Virus record (IMG/VR): IMGVR_UViG_3300025647_000085
Coordinates: 1 to 41,168 of that record
Source: a virus
Strand: one strand, 5' to 3'
Length of the DNA: 41,168 bases
Shown: positions 27,639 to 36,209 of the stretch, one piece after another
How the letters are laid out: every line of letters begins with the position of its first letter
Numbering within the stretch: position 1 is the stretch's first letter
Made by a program: the position numbers and the translations under genes
Notes under the pieces: generated by a model
The model's database searches: none
The model's input: only the letters and a program-made list of their open reading frames with translations
Told to the model about the DNA's origin: nothing

Positions 27639-28281
27639 GGCCGCGCCTGTGGCCGCAGCGCCGGTGGGTGAAGCTGCACCACAGGCGGAAGCCTTTGACC
27701 TATCCTTTATCCCCGAAAGCTTTCATGTGGATGGAAAGCCGGACCTTGAGAAATTCAAGGAGCATTACGGCAAGCTGGTCGAACCATCGGTAGCGCCTGA
27801 CAAATACGACTATGTTGTGCCGGCCGATATGGATTTTTCCGCACTCGGGCTGCCCGAAGGAATGGCGCTGGATTTCAATCTGGAAGATCCGACCATGCAG
27901 CCGCTTCTTGGTGAACTGTCCGAAACCCTCAAGGGTATTGGCGCACCGGCTGAAATGGGCGGAAAGATTGGCGGCCTTCTCGCCAAATATGAAGCAACAA
28001 AACTCACCGCAGCAATCGAAGCGCAAAAGCAAGAATTTGCAAAGCTTGGCACGCCCGAGCAAGCAAATCAGCGAATTACTTCGGTTGTTCGCGCAATGGA
28101 AACCCGTCTTACCGCCGATGAGGCGCAAGCGCTTCAAGCGGCAACCCGCAGCGCACCGGCCATGATGGCTCTCGAAAAGCTTCTTGGCCCCCGCAACTCC
28201 ACCACGCCGACACCACAACCCGAAGAGGCCGCTAATGATGGCGGTCTTTCTTCACGATACCCAACCTCCCGGACAAAGTAA
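27553..28281 (+). CDS. Scaffolding / capsid assembly protein
   Basis: A 242-aa protein; ATG at 27553 is preceded by AGGAGG within the upstream gene. The N-terminal 60 residues are Ala/Pro-rich; the middle (SFHVDGKPDLEKFKEHYGKL and the 2-helix GIGAPAEMGGKIGGLLAKYE) is a pattern typical of podovirus scaffolds. Scaffolds organise capsid subunits into the prohead and are then removed. Position directly before the capsid gene supports this. It might be processed by the Ntn hydrolase, but that is only an idea. Confidence 0.75.
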   Translation: MNMRNWLNKSKLRWEAPNEGGQGGAPVSEAAPVAAAPVGEAAPQAEAFDLSFIPESFHVDGKPDLEKFKEHYGKLVEPSVAPDKYDYVVPADMDFSALGLPEGMALDFNLEDPTMQPLLGELSETLKGIGAPAEMGGKIGGLLAKYEATKLTAAIEAQKQEFAKLGTPEQANQRITSVVRAMETRLTADEAQALQAATRSAPAMMALEKLLGPRNSTTPTPQPEEAANDGGLSSRYPTSRTK

Positions 28282-28290
28282 GGAGCCGAA

Positions 28291-29325
28291 ATGACCACCC
28301 TGACCCAAAAATTCCTGTCTATGGCAGATATTTACAAGCGCACCCTCCCAGGCGGCGGCGCTGCTCAAATCATGGAAATGATGAACACAACTGCGCAGGA
28401 CATCTTCACCGATTTTGTCATGCAGGAATGCAACGATGGCACCAAGCATATCTACACCACTCGCACTGGTCTTGGTACTGTTGGCTGGGGCGCTCTTTAC
28501 GAAGGTATCGCGCAATCCAAGTCGAAAACCCAACAAGTGACTGAAACCACTGGCTTTGCTGAAAAGCTTTGCTCGGTGGACACGCGCTTGCTGGATCTGG
28601 CCGGCGCCAATGAAGCCGCTGTCCGCGCGCAGGAAAGCGAAGCTGACATTGAAGCAATGGCGCAAGAACTGGTTTCGGCCCTGTTCTACCACAATACCGC
28701 AACCAACCCTCGCCTGCCCAAAGGCCTTGCCCCTCGCTATGGCACCAAAGCAACTTCTGGCGCGGGCAAGCAAATCATCGACGCGGGCGGCACCGGCTCG
28801 GACAATATGTCGATCTGGTTTGTGACGTGGGGCGGCTCGGGCCTCCGCGCTCTTTACCCAAAGGGCACCAGTGCGGGGATCAGCCAAGAGGATATGGGCC
28901 GCCAGCGTGTGCTGGATGATGCTGGCAACCCTTACTATGTGAAGGAAGAGTTGATCCGTTCGCATATGGGCTTTGGCCTTGGCGACTATCGCCGCTGTTC
29001 GCGCGTGTCGAACATCGACGTTTCTGAATTGGCCGCTGGCAACGTGGATCTCTACTCGTTCATGCGCAAGGGTTACTATGCGCTTCAAGGCGTCCGCAAT
29101 CAGAACGTCAAGACGACCAAGGATACCGAACCTGGACGCACGGTGATCTATGCCAACGTCGATGCTTTGGAAGCCCTTGACGCCTTGGCAACCAACACCG
29201 GCGCCACCGACAACTTTACCCGCCTCAAGTGGATGGAAGTTGAAGGCAAAGAAGTGCTGGCTTATCGCGGTATCCCAATCCGTGAAACAAATGCGCTTCT
29301 GAACGCCGAAGCCCGCGTGGTTTAA
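28291..29325 (+). CDS. Major capsid protein, BPP-1-like
   Basis: A 344-aa protein with a strong ribosome binding site (AAGGAG). The sequence (MTTLTQKFLSMADIYKRTLP, TTRTGLGTVGWGALYEGIAQ, ETTGFAEKLCSVDTRLLDLA, YYALQGVRNQNVKT) fits an HK97-fold capsid of the GP7/Bbp17 group. Expected role: shell of the icosahedral head. The cement protein gene follows after a stem-loop. Long antisense ORFs over it are shadows. Confidence 0.85.
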   Translation: MTTLTQKFLSMADIYKRTLPGGGAAQIMEMMNTTAQDIFTDFVMQECNDGTKHIYTTRTGLGTVGWGALYEGIAQSKSKTQQVTETTGFAEKLCSVDTRLLDLAGANEAAVRAQESEADIEAMAQELVSALFYHNTATNPRLPKGLAPRYGTKATSGAGKQIIDAGGTGSDNMSIWFVTWGGSGLRALYPKGTSAGISQEDMGRQRVLDDAGNPYYVKEELIRSHMGFGLGDYRRCSRVSNIDVSELAAGNVDLYSFMRKGYYALQGVRNQNVKTTKDTEPGRTVIYANVDALEALDALATNTGATDNFTRLKWMEVEGKEVLAYRGIPIRETNALLNAEARVV

Positions 29326-29335
29326 CCCCTTCTGG

Positions 29336-29354
29336 GTGGGCGGCACTCGCCCAC
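29336..29354 (+). other. Stem-loop between capsid and cement genes
   Basis: GTGGGCG and CGCCCAC form a perfect 7-bp stem with a five-base loop, 11 bases after the capsid stop codon. No T-run follows, so it is more likely an mRNA stabiliser or processing signal than a terminator. Confidence 0.5.
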
Positions 29355-29382
29355 TCGGCAACCCTGAAATTGGAGACTTGAA

Positions 29383-29802
29383 ATGATCTTGGACAAGAAC
29401 CTGATCCTTTCGGAGTTGCAGGCAGTCACGGCTACCGCAATTTCCGAAAACGTGATCGACCTCGGTGTGAACGGCGTTGTTCCCTACGAAGCTGCTGCGG
29501 CGGCCATGAACCTCGGCGCGGGCAACGAAATCCCCCTACTGCTGATGGTGAATGAGGACTTCGCTACGCTGACCTCTCTGACCGTCACGCTGGAAACCTC
29601 TGCGGCGGCTGACCTCTCGACGCCAACGGTGCTTTACACCAGCGGCGCGATCCCCGTTGCCACCTTGAAGGCCGGCTACAAGCTGCCGATCCGCTGGCTC
29701 CCTGACGCGCCCTTGCTGCGCTATCTCGGCGTCCGCTACACGGTGACGGGCACCACAGCCACCGCGGGCAAGGTTTCGGCCGCCCTAGCCACGGAGGTTT
29801 AA
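29383..29802 (+). CDS. Bbp16-like capsid cement protein
   Basis: A 139-aa protein beginning MILDKNLILSELQAVTATAI and containing ENVIDLGVNGV. This start is characteristic of the Bbp16 family; in BPP-1 this jelly-roll protein is the cement that stabilises the capsid. Strand-rich body (LTSLTVTLETSAAADLSTPT, VPVATL-like segments). Ribosome binding site GGAGA. Expected partner: the major capsid protein encoded upstream. Confidence 0.8.
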   Translation: MILDKNLILSELQAVTATAISENVIDLGVNGVVPYEAAAAAMNLGAGNEIPLLLMVNEDFATLTSLTVTLETSAAADLSTPTVLYTSGAIPVATLKAGYKLPIRWLPDAPLLRYLGVRYTVTGTTATAGKVSAALATEV

Positions 29803-29804
29803 GA

Positions 29805-30143
29805 ATGGCTGCTAAAACCAAAGAGCAATTGGCCGAAGACGCCAAGGCCGGTCTGGAAAAAGATGCCATTACCAAGCCTACGCCTGAAACAGATCAGGGC
29901 GGCGTCAAAGCCGAAACTGTTGTGGTGACGGAGTACAAGCCTGATGCTGGTGGTGAATATACGATGGAAATCGTTACCACCGCACCGGGAACATTTGGCC
30001 TTGGAGGCATTGAGCCAGTTGGCAAGCCTGCAAAGATCAATTGCAGCGCCTTCTCTCTTGTGTGGATGCAGCCAAAGACCAAAGAGGACATTGCGCGGTT
30101 GAAGGCCTATCGCGCGTCCATCAAGAAAGACGCTGCCGCGTAA
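29805..30143 (+). CDS. Hypothetical late protein
   Basis: A 112-aa protein with a charged, disordered N-terminus (MAAKTKEQLAEDAKAGLEKD) and a strand-rich C-terminal half (GGEYTMEIVTTAPGTFGLGG). The gene follows the cement gene with GAGG before ATG and is followed by a terminator. It may be a head decoration or completion protein; unknown. Confidence 0.6.
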   Translation: MAAKTKEQLAEDAKAGLEKDAITKPTPETDQGGVKAETVVVTEYKPDAGGEYTMEIVTTAPGTFGLGGIEPVGKPAKINCSAFSLVWMQPKTKEDIARLKAYRASIKKDAAA

Positions 30144-30169
30144 GATCCTCCCGCGTGGGGCGTTTTGTT

Positions 30170-30199
30170 AAAGGGCTGGGGTAAAACCTGGCCCTTTTT
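30170..30199 (+). terminator. Rho-independent terminator after head genes
   Basis: AAAGGGC (30170-30176) pairs with GCCCTTT (30191-30197), continued by a T5 run, with GGT/ACC pairing possible inside the loop. It lies 27 bases after the stop at 30143. It would separate the head gene transcript from the tail genes, or be partial so capsid mRNA exceeds tail mRNA. Confidence 0.7.
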
Positions 30200-30243
30200 C
30201 TATGTGCATATGGTCTTGCGGTTTTCGACTGCAATCTGCGGGC

Positions 30244-30837
30244 ATGTCAACAGAATTTGCAATGCTTGAAATAATGAATGCGGCCCTCATTTCGCAGGGC
30301 TGCGACGAACTATTGGCCCATACTGACGGGACCAATGAAGGTCGTCTTTTATCACTCAATTGGGCCCCTATCGTTGAGGCCGAGTTGGAAATGTCCAACT
30401 ATCACTTCTCTAAAAAGCAAGATGAGCTCTTGAGCCGCTCGGATGGTCTTTTTGGGTATGATGATGCGTTTGCGGTTCCACATGCGGCGCTGCACGTCCG
30501 TCGAGTGTGGACGGAGGATGAAACCGGCGTTCGGTCCTTCCCCGATTGGGTGCAGGATGGTTCGCGCGTTCACGTTGATAGCGCCGAGGGCGTTTTCATT
30601 GAATACATCGAGAGCGCCGATCCTTCCATCTGGTCCGCTAACTTTGCAGTCGGTATCCAAATGAGGCTTGAGGCGGTTCTTCTGCGCTTCAAGGAAGAAT
30701 ACGCCAACGCTGAACGGATGGATGGCAACGCAGAAGCTAAATTCCAGAATGCGCGCACGCTGTCATCGAAGGCACGATCTGCAACGCAGCCGTTCCAGCG
30801 TGGGCGTCTTGCGAAAGCGAGGTTTGGCCGTGGCTAA
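30244..30837 (+). CDS. Tail tubular protein A-like (adaptor)
   Basis: A 197-aa protein, started at MSTEFAMLEIMNAALISQGC. The pattern of an N-terminal helical bundle (MSNYHFSKKQDELLSR) followed by FAVPHAALHVRRVW and FIEYIESADPSIWSANFAVG, and the terminal helix RLEAVLLRFKEEY, matches T7 gp11-type adaptors that ring the portal. The ribosome binding site is poor. Its 3' end overlaps the next gene by eight bases. Confidence 0.75.
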   Translation: MSTEFAMLEIMNAALISQGCDELLAHTDGTNEGRLLSLNWAPIVEAELEMSNYHFSKKQDELLSRSDGLFGYDDAFAVPHAALHVRRVWTEDETGVRSFPDWVQDGSRVHVDSAEGVFIEYIESADPSIWSANFAVGIQMRLEAVLLRFKEEYANAERMDGNAEAKFQNARTLSSKARSATQPFQRGRLAKARFGRG

Positions 30838-32995
30838 ACGCAGCATCCCGCAGCGCAACTTCCTTCTCGGGCAGACACGCGATGGCTTTCTTGAGGCCGA
30901 TGATCTGGATATTCGGCAGGCATCCTGCCGCGCGGCCTCAAACATGCGGGTTACAGCTACGCGCGGCCTGCACTCTCGCCCCGGCATGACCTATATTCGA
31001 GAGGGCGGAACGGCGCATGACATAATCGAGATAAGGCCCGAAACTTCAAAGACCTTTGGCCTTGTGATTATGGATGGAAGCGCAGTCATCATCAATGAAG
31101 ATGGCGGCGAAGATTTTGAAATCACGTCTGCACCTTGGGATCAGCCAGAAGACGTATGGGTTGAAGCCTTTCGTGAAAAGACGGTCATTGGCGGTCCATT
31201 TGGTCTATATGAACTAACCTATGACAGCGGCACTTGGTCATTCGCCACCTTTGAGTTTGATCTGGCGGCTGGCGGCGACCTGGCGCAGCCATATTGGTCC
31301 TTTGTTAAGGACACCACACTTCGTCCGAGCGCGCGAAGCGGAGCAATCACAATTGTTTCCTCAAAGCCTTTGTTCACGCCAGACTACGTTGGCACAAAGA
31401 TCCGCTATTCGCAGCGTGAAATCAGCATCACATCGTTTACGTCCTCCACGCTCGTAGGCGGGACCGTCACGGACATTTTGGCGCCAAGCTTTAGAATTAA
31501 TCTTTCAAAGACCGTTGGTTTCAAAACGGGTGATGCGGTTGTCGCTATCGACACAAACTTCCAAGGTATCATTGTCAACATCGTTGGCTCATACATCGAG
31601 GTCATCACCACAGAGTTTTTCGATGGCCCCGATGTAGACGAAACAATATCTGGCCCGTCTGCATCAGCCAAGGTTTTGTCTAAGTCAGAGATTACCCCGC
31701 TTCCATCCTTCATCTGGGACGAGCCGATAATGTCGGCGGTGCGCGGTTATCCAAGATCAGGTGCATCGGCCAGCGGGCGTTTGACGCTGGTGGACTTCCC
31801 GTTGGTTCCTGATCTGATCTGCATGTCATCGAGCCGGAGCGTGAACGACTTCACGGCTGGGGCCGGTGATGATGATGCAATTGTCAGGACGACCGGCGAC
31901 AATAGCCCGCGCTTTATGCACGTCCTGAACGCTGGGGATTTGCTGCTCTTCTCTGATCGCGGCCTTTACTACATCAACATCAGGGACGGAAACATACTAA
32001 CCCCCCAGAACTTCAAGGCCACTCTCTTTGACAAGCGGTCATCAAGCCCTGTTCGGCCCGTTGCGGTCGATGATGGCGTTGTTTTTATTGAGGCGTCAGG
32101 CGAAGCAATCGCGGCGTGCCTGCTGGACGGGAACATTTACCTGAAATGGTCGGTTCGCACGATTTCCACATTCCATGACCCACTCATCAAAAGGCCAATC
32201 AAGCTTTGTGGCCCTTCGTTGTTCTCGGAAGCGCCTGAAAAATATATGTTTGTCATCAATAGTGACGGGACGATCGCGGCGGTATCGTGGTTCTCGGACT
32301 TTGCGGCGGATAGCGTTGGCTTTGTTCCGTGGAACACACAAGGCCTGTTCAAGACTGCTTCCCCGATATTTGGCGGCTACTGGGCGATTGTAGAGCGTGA
32401 AATCAATGGCGTAACGCGCCGGCTGATTGAGCGGTTCGATGATGCGGCGCTGGTGGACTGCGCCGTGCCGGTCTTTTCTGCATCGAACTTGTCAGTGAAC
32501 GGGATCGACCTTGAGGTAAACGGCGAAAGCCTGTCGGTGGTTTCATCCGGCGCTGCGCCTTTGGCTGGTGAGGAAGTGAGCATCTACAGCGGCAACTGGT
32601 TTGGCGGTTCACGCATTGTCGGCCTTGATGGTGTCGTACCCGATATTGAGGATATGCCCGAAGATACGTTTGCTGGGTTCAACTTCACATCGTCCTTCAT
32701 GCCTTGGCCGGTCGAAGTAATTGATAGCCCGCGTGTAGGCATGCTGAAAGCCCGCCTGATCCGTGGGTCCGTGTCTGTGCTTTCATCAAGTGGTTTTAGT
32801 ATTCGCGCCAACAATCACACCAGAGAGGTTGGCGGCTATCGCTGGGGTGAAGACCTTGGGGTGCCGCCGCCATTCAGGACTGAACTCTATCGTTTCAGCG
32901 TTGTTGGCAGCCGTGACCATCCAGAAATTGAAATCACGAAGAATGAGCCGGGTATCCTTGAGATAATGGCGATTACACAGGAGGTACAATACTAA
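30830..32995 (+). CDS. Tail tubular protein B-like (nozzle)
   Basis: A 721-aa protein, GTG start at 30830 with GAGG upstream, reading MAKRSIPQRNFLLGQTRDGF and inside the 3' end of the preceding gene. A large strand-rich protein with repeated beta-propeller-like segments (RHDLIEI-type, VNDFTAGAGDDDAIVRTTGD, LNAGDLLLFSDRGLYYINIR). This is the usual form of podovirus nozzle proteins (T7 gp12-like). It follows gene A as in T7. It forms the short tail tip to which fibres attach. Confidence 0.75.
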   Translation: MAKRSIPQRNFLLGQTRDGFLEADDLDIRQASCRAASNMRVTATRGLHSRPGMTYIREGGTAHDIIEIRPETSKTFGLVIMDGSAVIINEDGGEDFEITSAPWDQPEDVWVEAFREKTVIGGPFGLYELTYDSGTWSFATFEFDLAAGGDLAQPYWSFVKDTTLRPSARSGAITIVSSKPLFTPDYVGTKIRYSQREISITSFTSSTLVGGTVTDILAPSFRINLSKTVGFKTGDAVVAIDTNFQGIIVNIVGSYIEVITTEFFDGPDVDETISGPSASAKVLSKSEITPLPSFIWDEPIMSAVRGYPRSGASASGRLTLVDFPLVPDLICMSSSRSVNDFTAGAGDDDAIVRTTGDNSPRFMHVLNAGDLLLFSDRGLYYINIRDGNILTPQNFKATLFDKRSSSPVRPVAVDDGVVFIEASGEAIAACLLDGNIYLKWSVRTISTFHDPLIKRPIKLCGPSLFSEAPEKYMFVINSDGTIAAVSWFSDFAADSVGFVPWNTQGLFKTASPIFGGYWAIVEREINGVTRRLIERFDDAALVDCAVPVFSASNLSVNGIDLEVNGESLSVVSSGAAPLAGEEVSIYSGNWFGGSRIVGLDGVVPDIEDMPEDTFAGFNFTSSFMPWPVEVIDSPRVGMLKARLIRGSVSVLSSSGFSIRANNHTREVGGYRWGEDLGVPPPFRTELYRFSVVGSRDHPEIEITKNEPGILEIMAITQEVQY

Positions 32996-33525
32996 TGCAG
33001 GCACTTTTGGCACCACTAGTGGCGGCAGGCGCAGGAACGGCAGCGGCAGGCGCGGGGGCGGCGGCAGCGGCAGGAACGGCGGCGGCGGCGGTAACACCTA
33101 TGGCCCTTGTTGCAAGCGCGGCTGGGCCTGTATTCGGCGCCTTCAATGCAATGGAGCAAGCAAAGAGCGCGAAGGAGCAAGCGAAGGTCAACAGCTACAT
33201 CGGGACCACCCGGGCGCGGCAAACAGACCAAGCTGCGCGTGAAGGGCTAAATTCAGAACTATCCAACGTGCGGGCGGCGCTGTCTGCCAATGGGCAGCGT
33301 CCAAGCGTAGGCACAGCGTCAATGTTTGATGAACTGCGCTCGGTGCGCGGCGCGGAACGGCGCGTGGCCTTCAACAACGAAACGCAAAACGCCGCTGCGT
33401 ACAAGGCTAAAGCCAACGGCATAAGCCCTGGAATGTCTTTGACTTCCGGCCTTTTGAAAGCTGGTCCGAGCCTGTTTGACATTTACGACTATGGCTCGAA
33501 AAACAATTGGGGAGGTCGAGGGTAA
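32995..33525 (+). CDS. Internal virion protein, gp14-like
   Basis: A 176-aa protein with an Ala/Gly-rich hydrophobic N-terminus (residues about 1-45, poly-AG with TPMALVASAAGPVFGAF) and a charged helical middle (EQAKSAKEQAKVNSYIGTTR). This resembles T7-type gp14, which inserts in the outer membrane during DNA ejection. TAATG overlap with the nozzle gene. The C-terminus (LFDIYDYGSKNNWGGRG) is conserved in style. Confidence 0.65.
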   Translation: MQALLAPLVAAGAGTAAAGAGAAAAAGTAAAAVTPMALVASAAGPVFGAFNAMEQAKSAKEQAKVNSYIGTTRARQTDQAAREGLNSELSNVRAALSANGQRPSVGTASMFDELRSVRGAERRVAFNNETQNAAAYKAKANGISPGMSLTSGLLKAGPSLFDIYDYGSKNNWGGRG

Positions 33526-36209
33526 TGGCTGAAATCAAGCGGGTTGTAAAATCCAGCGCACTTTCGGACTTCCGCCAAACCGTTCCCGATGCTGGGGGCG
33601 GTTTTCGCCTTATGGCAGAAGCGGCGAATGCGGCTTATGAATGGCTCAAGCCAGCGGCCATTGCAGAGCAAGAGGCACTGGGTTCCGAACTTGGCAGTCA
33701 GATCGCAAAGCAACAGATGGGCGACCCTTCCGGTTCCTTCACAACGTCGCGGATGAATGCGCCGGCCGGTCCGAACCAAGGCCTCGCCAATGACGTGATG
33801 GGCGCGATTGGGAAGGGCTCTGGCGGCGGCGACAAACTGCATGGCGTAGATCCCCGCATTAACGAGGTTCTAAGTCTTGCTTCGCAGCGGACGGGGATCA
33901 ATATTGGTGTGAGCGAGGGTTTGCGTACTTCCGACAGGCAGGCCCAAATGGTTGCACAAGGCAAGTCGCAAACGATGAATAGCAAGCACCTGCATGGCGG
34001 CGCTGCGGACTATCACATCATCGGAGAAGACGGGAAAGCAAATTGGGACTTTGAGGCTTATCGCCCACTTGCCGATGAAGCAAAAAAGGTTGCGGCTGAA
34101 CTCGGATATGAGGGCTTTGAATGGGGCGGCGATTGGAAGACGCTAAAAGATGGCGTCCATTTCCAATTCAAAGATGGGGGTGCGGCACCATCGGGCGGCA
34201 CGTCCACCACGGTATCATCCATGAATGGCGGTGCAGCGCCTCAACTGCCTCCACCAACCATGCTGCGGCAAGCGGATGGCTCACTGGTAGGGCGCCTGTA
34301 TTCCCCCCTGTCTGGTGAGATCCTGCAAGCGCACAACGCGGCGGCGGGCGTGGCCTACCAATCAGAGATCATGCTCAAGGGCGCGCAGGACATGATGGCG
34401 CTGTCCGAGCAATTCATGCTCAATCCCGATGGCTTCAATGATGCGGCAAAGGGATATGTCGATGGGATCGTGAAGTCTGCCCCTGATATGTTCAAGGCGG
34501 CTATTCGTGGCAACTTCCAGAAGGAAGCGCAGCGCCGGTATCTGGGCATGGTCGAGGAACGACAGCGCGACACGCGCCAGCGTGCCAACAACTCAAGCGC
34601 GGCCTTGGTGGATAGGTGGTCTGATAATTTGGTCAACGCGATGGTCGGCGGAAATGAAGAAGAAATCTTTGCTGCGCAATCAGAGCTCACTGGAATTTTG
34701 TCAGCGCGCGAGAGCCTGCCCGGCGTGGCATGGACGAGAGAGCAATCCCAGAACGTAGTCATCAAGGCGCGCGATGCGGCGCAAAAGGAAGTGGTGCGGC
34801 GACAGAAGGAGCAAACGACCACTTGGAAGTCTGACCTAAGCCTAATTGGTAAGGCGGCGATGAACGGCCAAGCTTCGGCAGATGAAAGCATTCTGCAAAA
34901 TCCGCAAATCCGTGCGCTGCTTCCCGACGAGTGGGCCGAGGCGGCATCACGGGTTGCGCTGCGCGACAACCTGCCAACCTTCCTGACAATGACCCCATCA
35001 GAACAATCGGCGGCGCTGGCCGAAATGAAAGCCCAGCCGGTTCAAGCTGATTGGGAAATGGACATTCTCAAAGCGGGCGAAAGCGCGGCGGCCGAAAACA
35101 GGAAGGCGCTTGAGGAAGACCCTGTGAAGCGGGCGACTGAAATCATGCCTGATGACAGGAAACCCCCGGCGCTGACCAATATCAATCCCGAAGACCCATC
35201 AAGCGCGATTGCGGCCATGAAGGCGCGCGGGCAATGGGCGGAGCAATTCAGCGAGGCAGGATATACCCCAGAAGTCGTTTACTTGAGCGATCAAGAGGCG
35301 GAGGCTCTTGGGGCCGCTCTCGGCAAGGAAACCCCGCCTGAACTGCGCGCGGTAATGGCTGCGGCAATCGTTGAAGGCTTTGGCCCCGGTGCGGAGCGGG
35401 TCTTCACCGAAATCAAGTCGGATGACCCAACCACAATATACGCTGGCAAGCTAATGGCGCGTGGCGGTGAGAAGGCAATCGCGTTTGAAGCCATGCGCGG
35501 CCAAGCCATGCTGGATGAGGGTTTGGTGCAGGCACCATCATCGTCGGCAAGTCTTGAAGGCATTTCCCCAGACATATCGGCGGCGCTGTCCACGGTTCCA
35601 TTTGAAATGCAGGGCGAGCTTCGCAAGTTTGCAATCTCGATCTATGGCGCCCGAGCGCGCGGCGTGACCGATGCCGAAGAGCAAAAGGCAATCATGGCTG
35701 GGGCGGTGCAGTCTGCGCTTGGTCAATCCAAGACAAAACGCGGCAAGCTGAAAGGCGGCGTGCAGACCATCGGCGGCAGTCCAGTCTTGCTTCCGGTCGA
35801 TGTGATTGGCGAGGATGCAGAGTTTGCGCTTCAATCGGCGTTCACAGCGGGCCAAGGGGAAATCTCTGGAATGCAGGCTTTTGCGCAGATCGGCGCGGCC
35901 ATTATGGGCCAAGACCCAATTGCCGAACTTCCGCAGAATTGGGGTGCTGAACCCGGACCCATGCTTGGCGGCAAGCCATTGAGCCCAAAGCTTTTGCAGA
36001 ACGGGCATATTCGGATCGTGCCAACCAAAGATAGCAAATACCGAATTGAGGTTATCACCAACGGCGCCGTGACCGATGCGCGCAACGCGGCGGGCGGCAC
36101 ATTCGAGTTTGACCTGCACGCGCTGATCGAGGCCAACCCACGGGAAGGGGCTTATGCGCCGGCCTTGGGTGGCCCTGCCTCAATTAGCGATCTTGGGGTG
36201 GCGCCATGA
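33525..36209 (+). CDS. Internal virion protein with M15 peptidase domain
   Basis: An 894-aa protein, started at MAEIKRVVKSS (GGAGG upstream; ATG overlaps the previous TAA). Residues about 105-216 form a D-Ala-D-Ala carboxypeptidase/L-Ala-D-Glu endopeptidase of family M15: SKHLHGGAAD (153-162; SxHxxGxAxD zinc and active-site motif) and WGGDWKTLKDGVHFQ (D203, H212). The rest is helical (Ala/Glu-rich). It should cut peptidoglycan at infection, opening the wall for the ejection apparatus. A virion-associated hydrolase, not a lysis endolysin, is most likely given its location and size. Confidence 0.8.
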   Translation: MAEIKRVVKSSALSDFRQTVPDAGGGFRLMAEAANAAYEWLKPAAIAEQEALGSELGSQIAKQQMGDPSGSFTTSRMNAPAGPNQGLANDVMGAIGKGSGGGDKLHGVDPRINEVLSLASQRTGINIGVSEGLRTSDRQAQMVAQGKSQTMNSKHLHGGAADYHIIGEDGKANWDFEAYRPLADEAKKVAAELGYEGFEWGGDWKTLKDGVHFQFKDGGAAPSGGTSTTVSSMNGGAAPQLPPPTMLRQADGSLVGRLYSPLSGEILQAHNAAAGVAYQSEIMLKGAQDMMALSEQFMLNPDGFNDAAKGYVDGIVKSAPDMFKAAIRGNFQKEAQRRYLGMVEERQRDTRQRANNSSAALVDRWSDNLVNAMVGGNEEEIFAAQSELTGILSARESLPGVAWTREQSQNVVIKARDAAQKEVVRRQKEQTTTWKSDLSLIGKAAMNGQASADESILQNPQIRALLPDEWAEAASRVALRDNLPTFLTMTPSEQSAALAEMKAQPVQADWEMDILKAGESAAAENRKALEEDPVKRATEIMPDDRKPPALTNINPEDPSSAIAAMKARGQWAEQFSEAGYTPEVVYLSDQEAEALGAALGKETPPELRAVMAAAIVEGFGPGAERVFTEIKSDDPTTIYAGKLMARGGEKAIAFEAMRGQAMLDEGLVQAPSSSASLEGISPDISAALSTVPFEMQGELRKFAISIYGARARGVTDAEEQKAIMAGAVQSALGQSKTKRGKLKGGVQTIGGSPVLLPVDVIGEDAEFALQSAFTAGQGEISGMQAFAQIGAAIMGQDPIAELPQNWGAEPGPMLGGKPLSPKLLQNGHIRIVPTKDSKYRIEVITNGAVTDARNAAGGTFEFDLHALIEANPREGAYAPALGGPASISDLGVAP

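Noticed and set aside
28252-29361. Long minus-strand ORF (369 aa) over the capsid gene
   Set aside because: It is antisense to the well-supported major capsid gene, has no ribosome binding site, and its composition is that of a reading-frame shadow in GC-rich DNA.
35538-36119. Minus-strand ORF (193 aa) in the late region
   Set aside because: Opposite the 894-aa internal virion protein; no start signals and a shadow-like composition.
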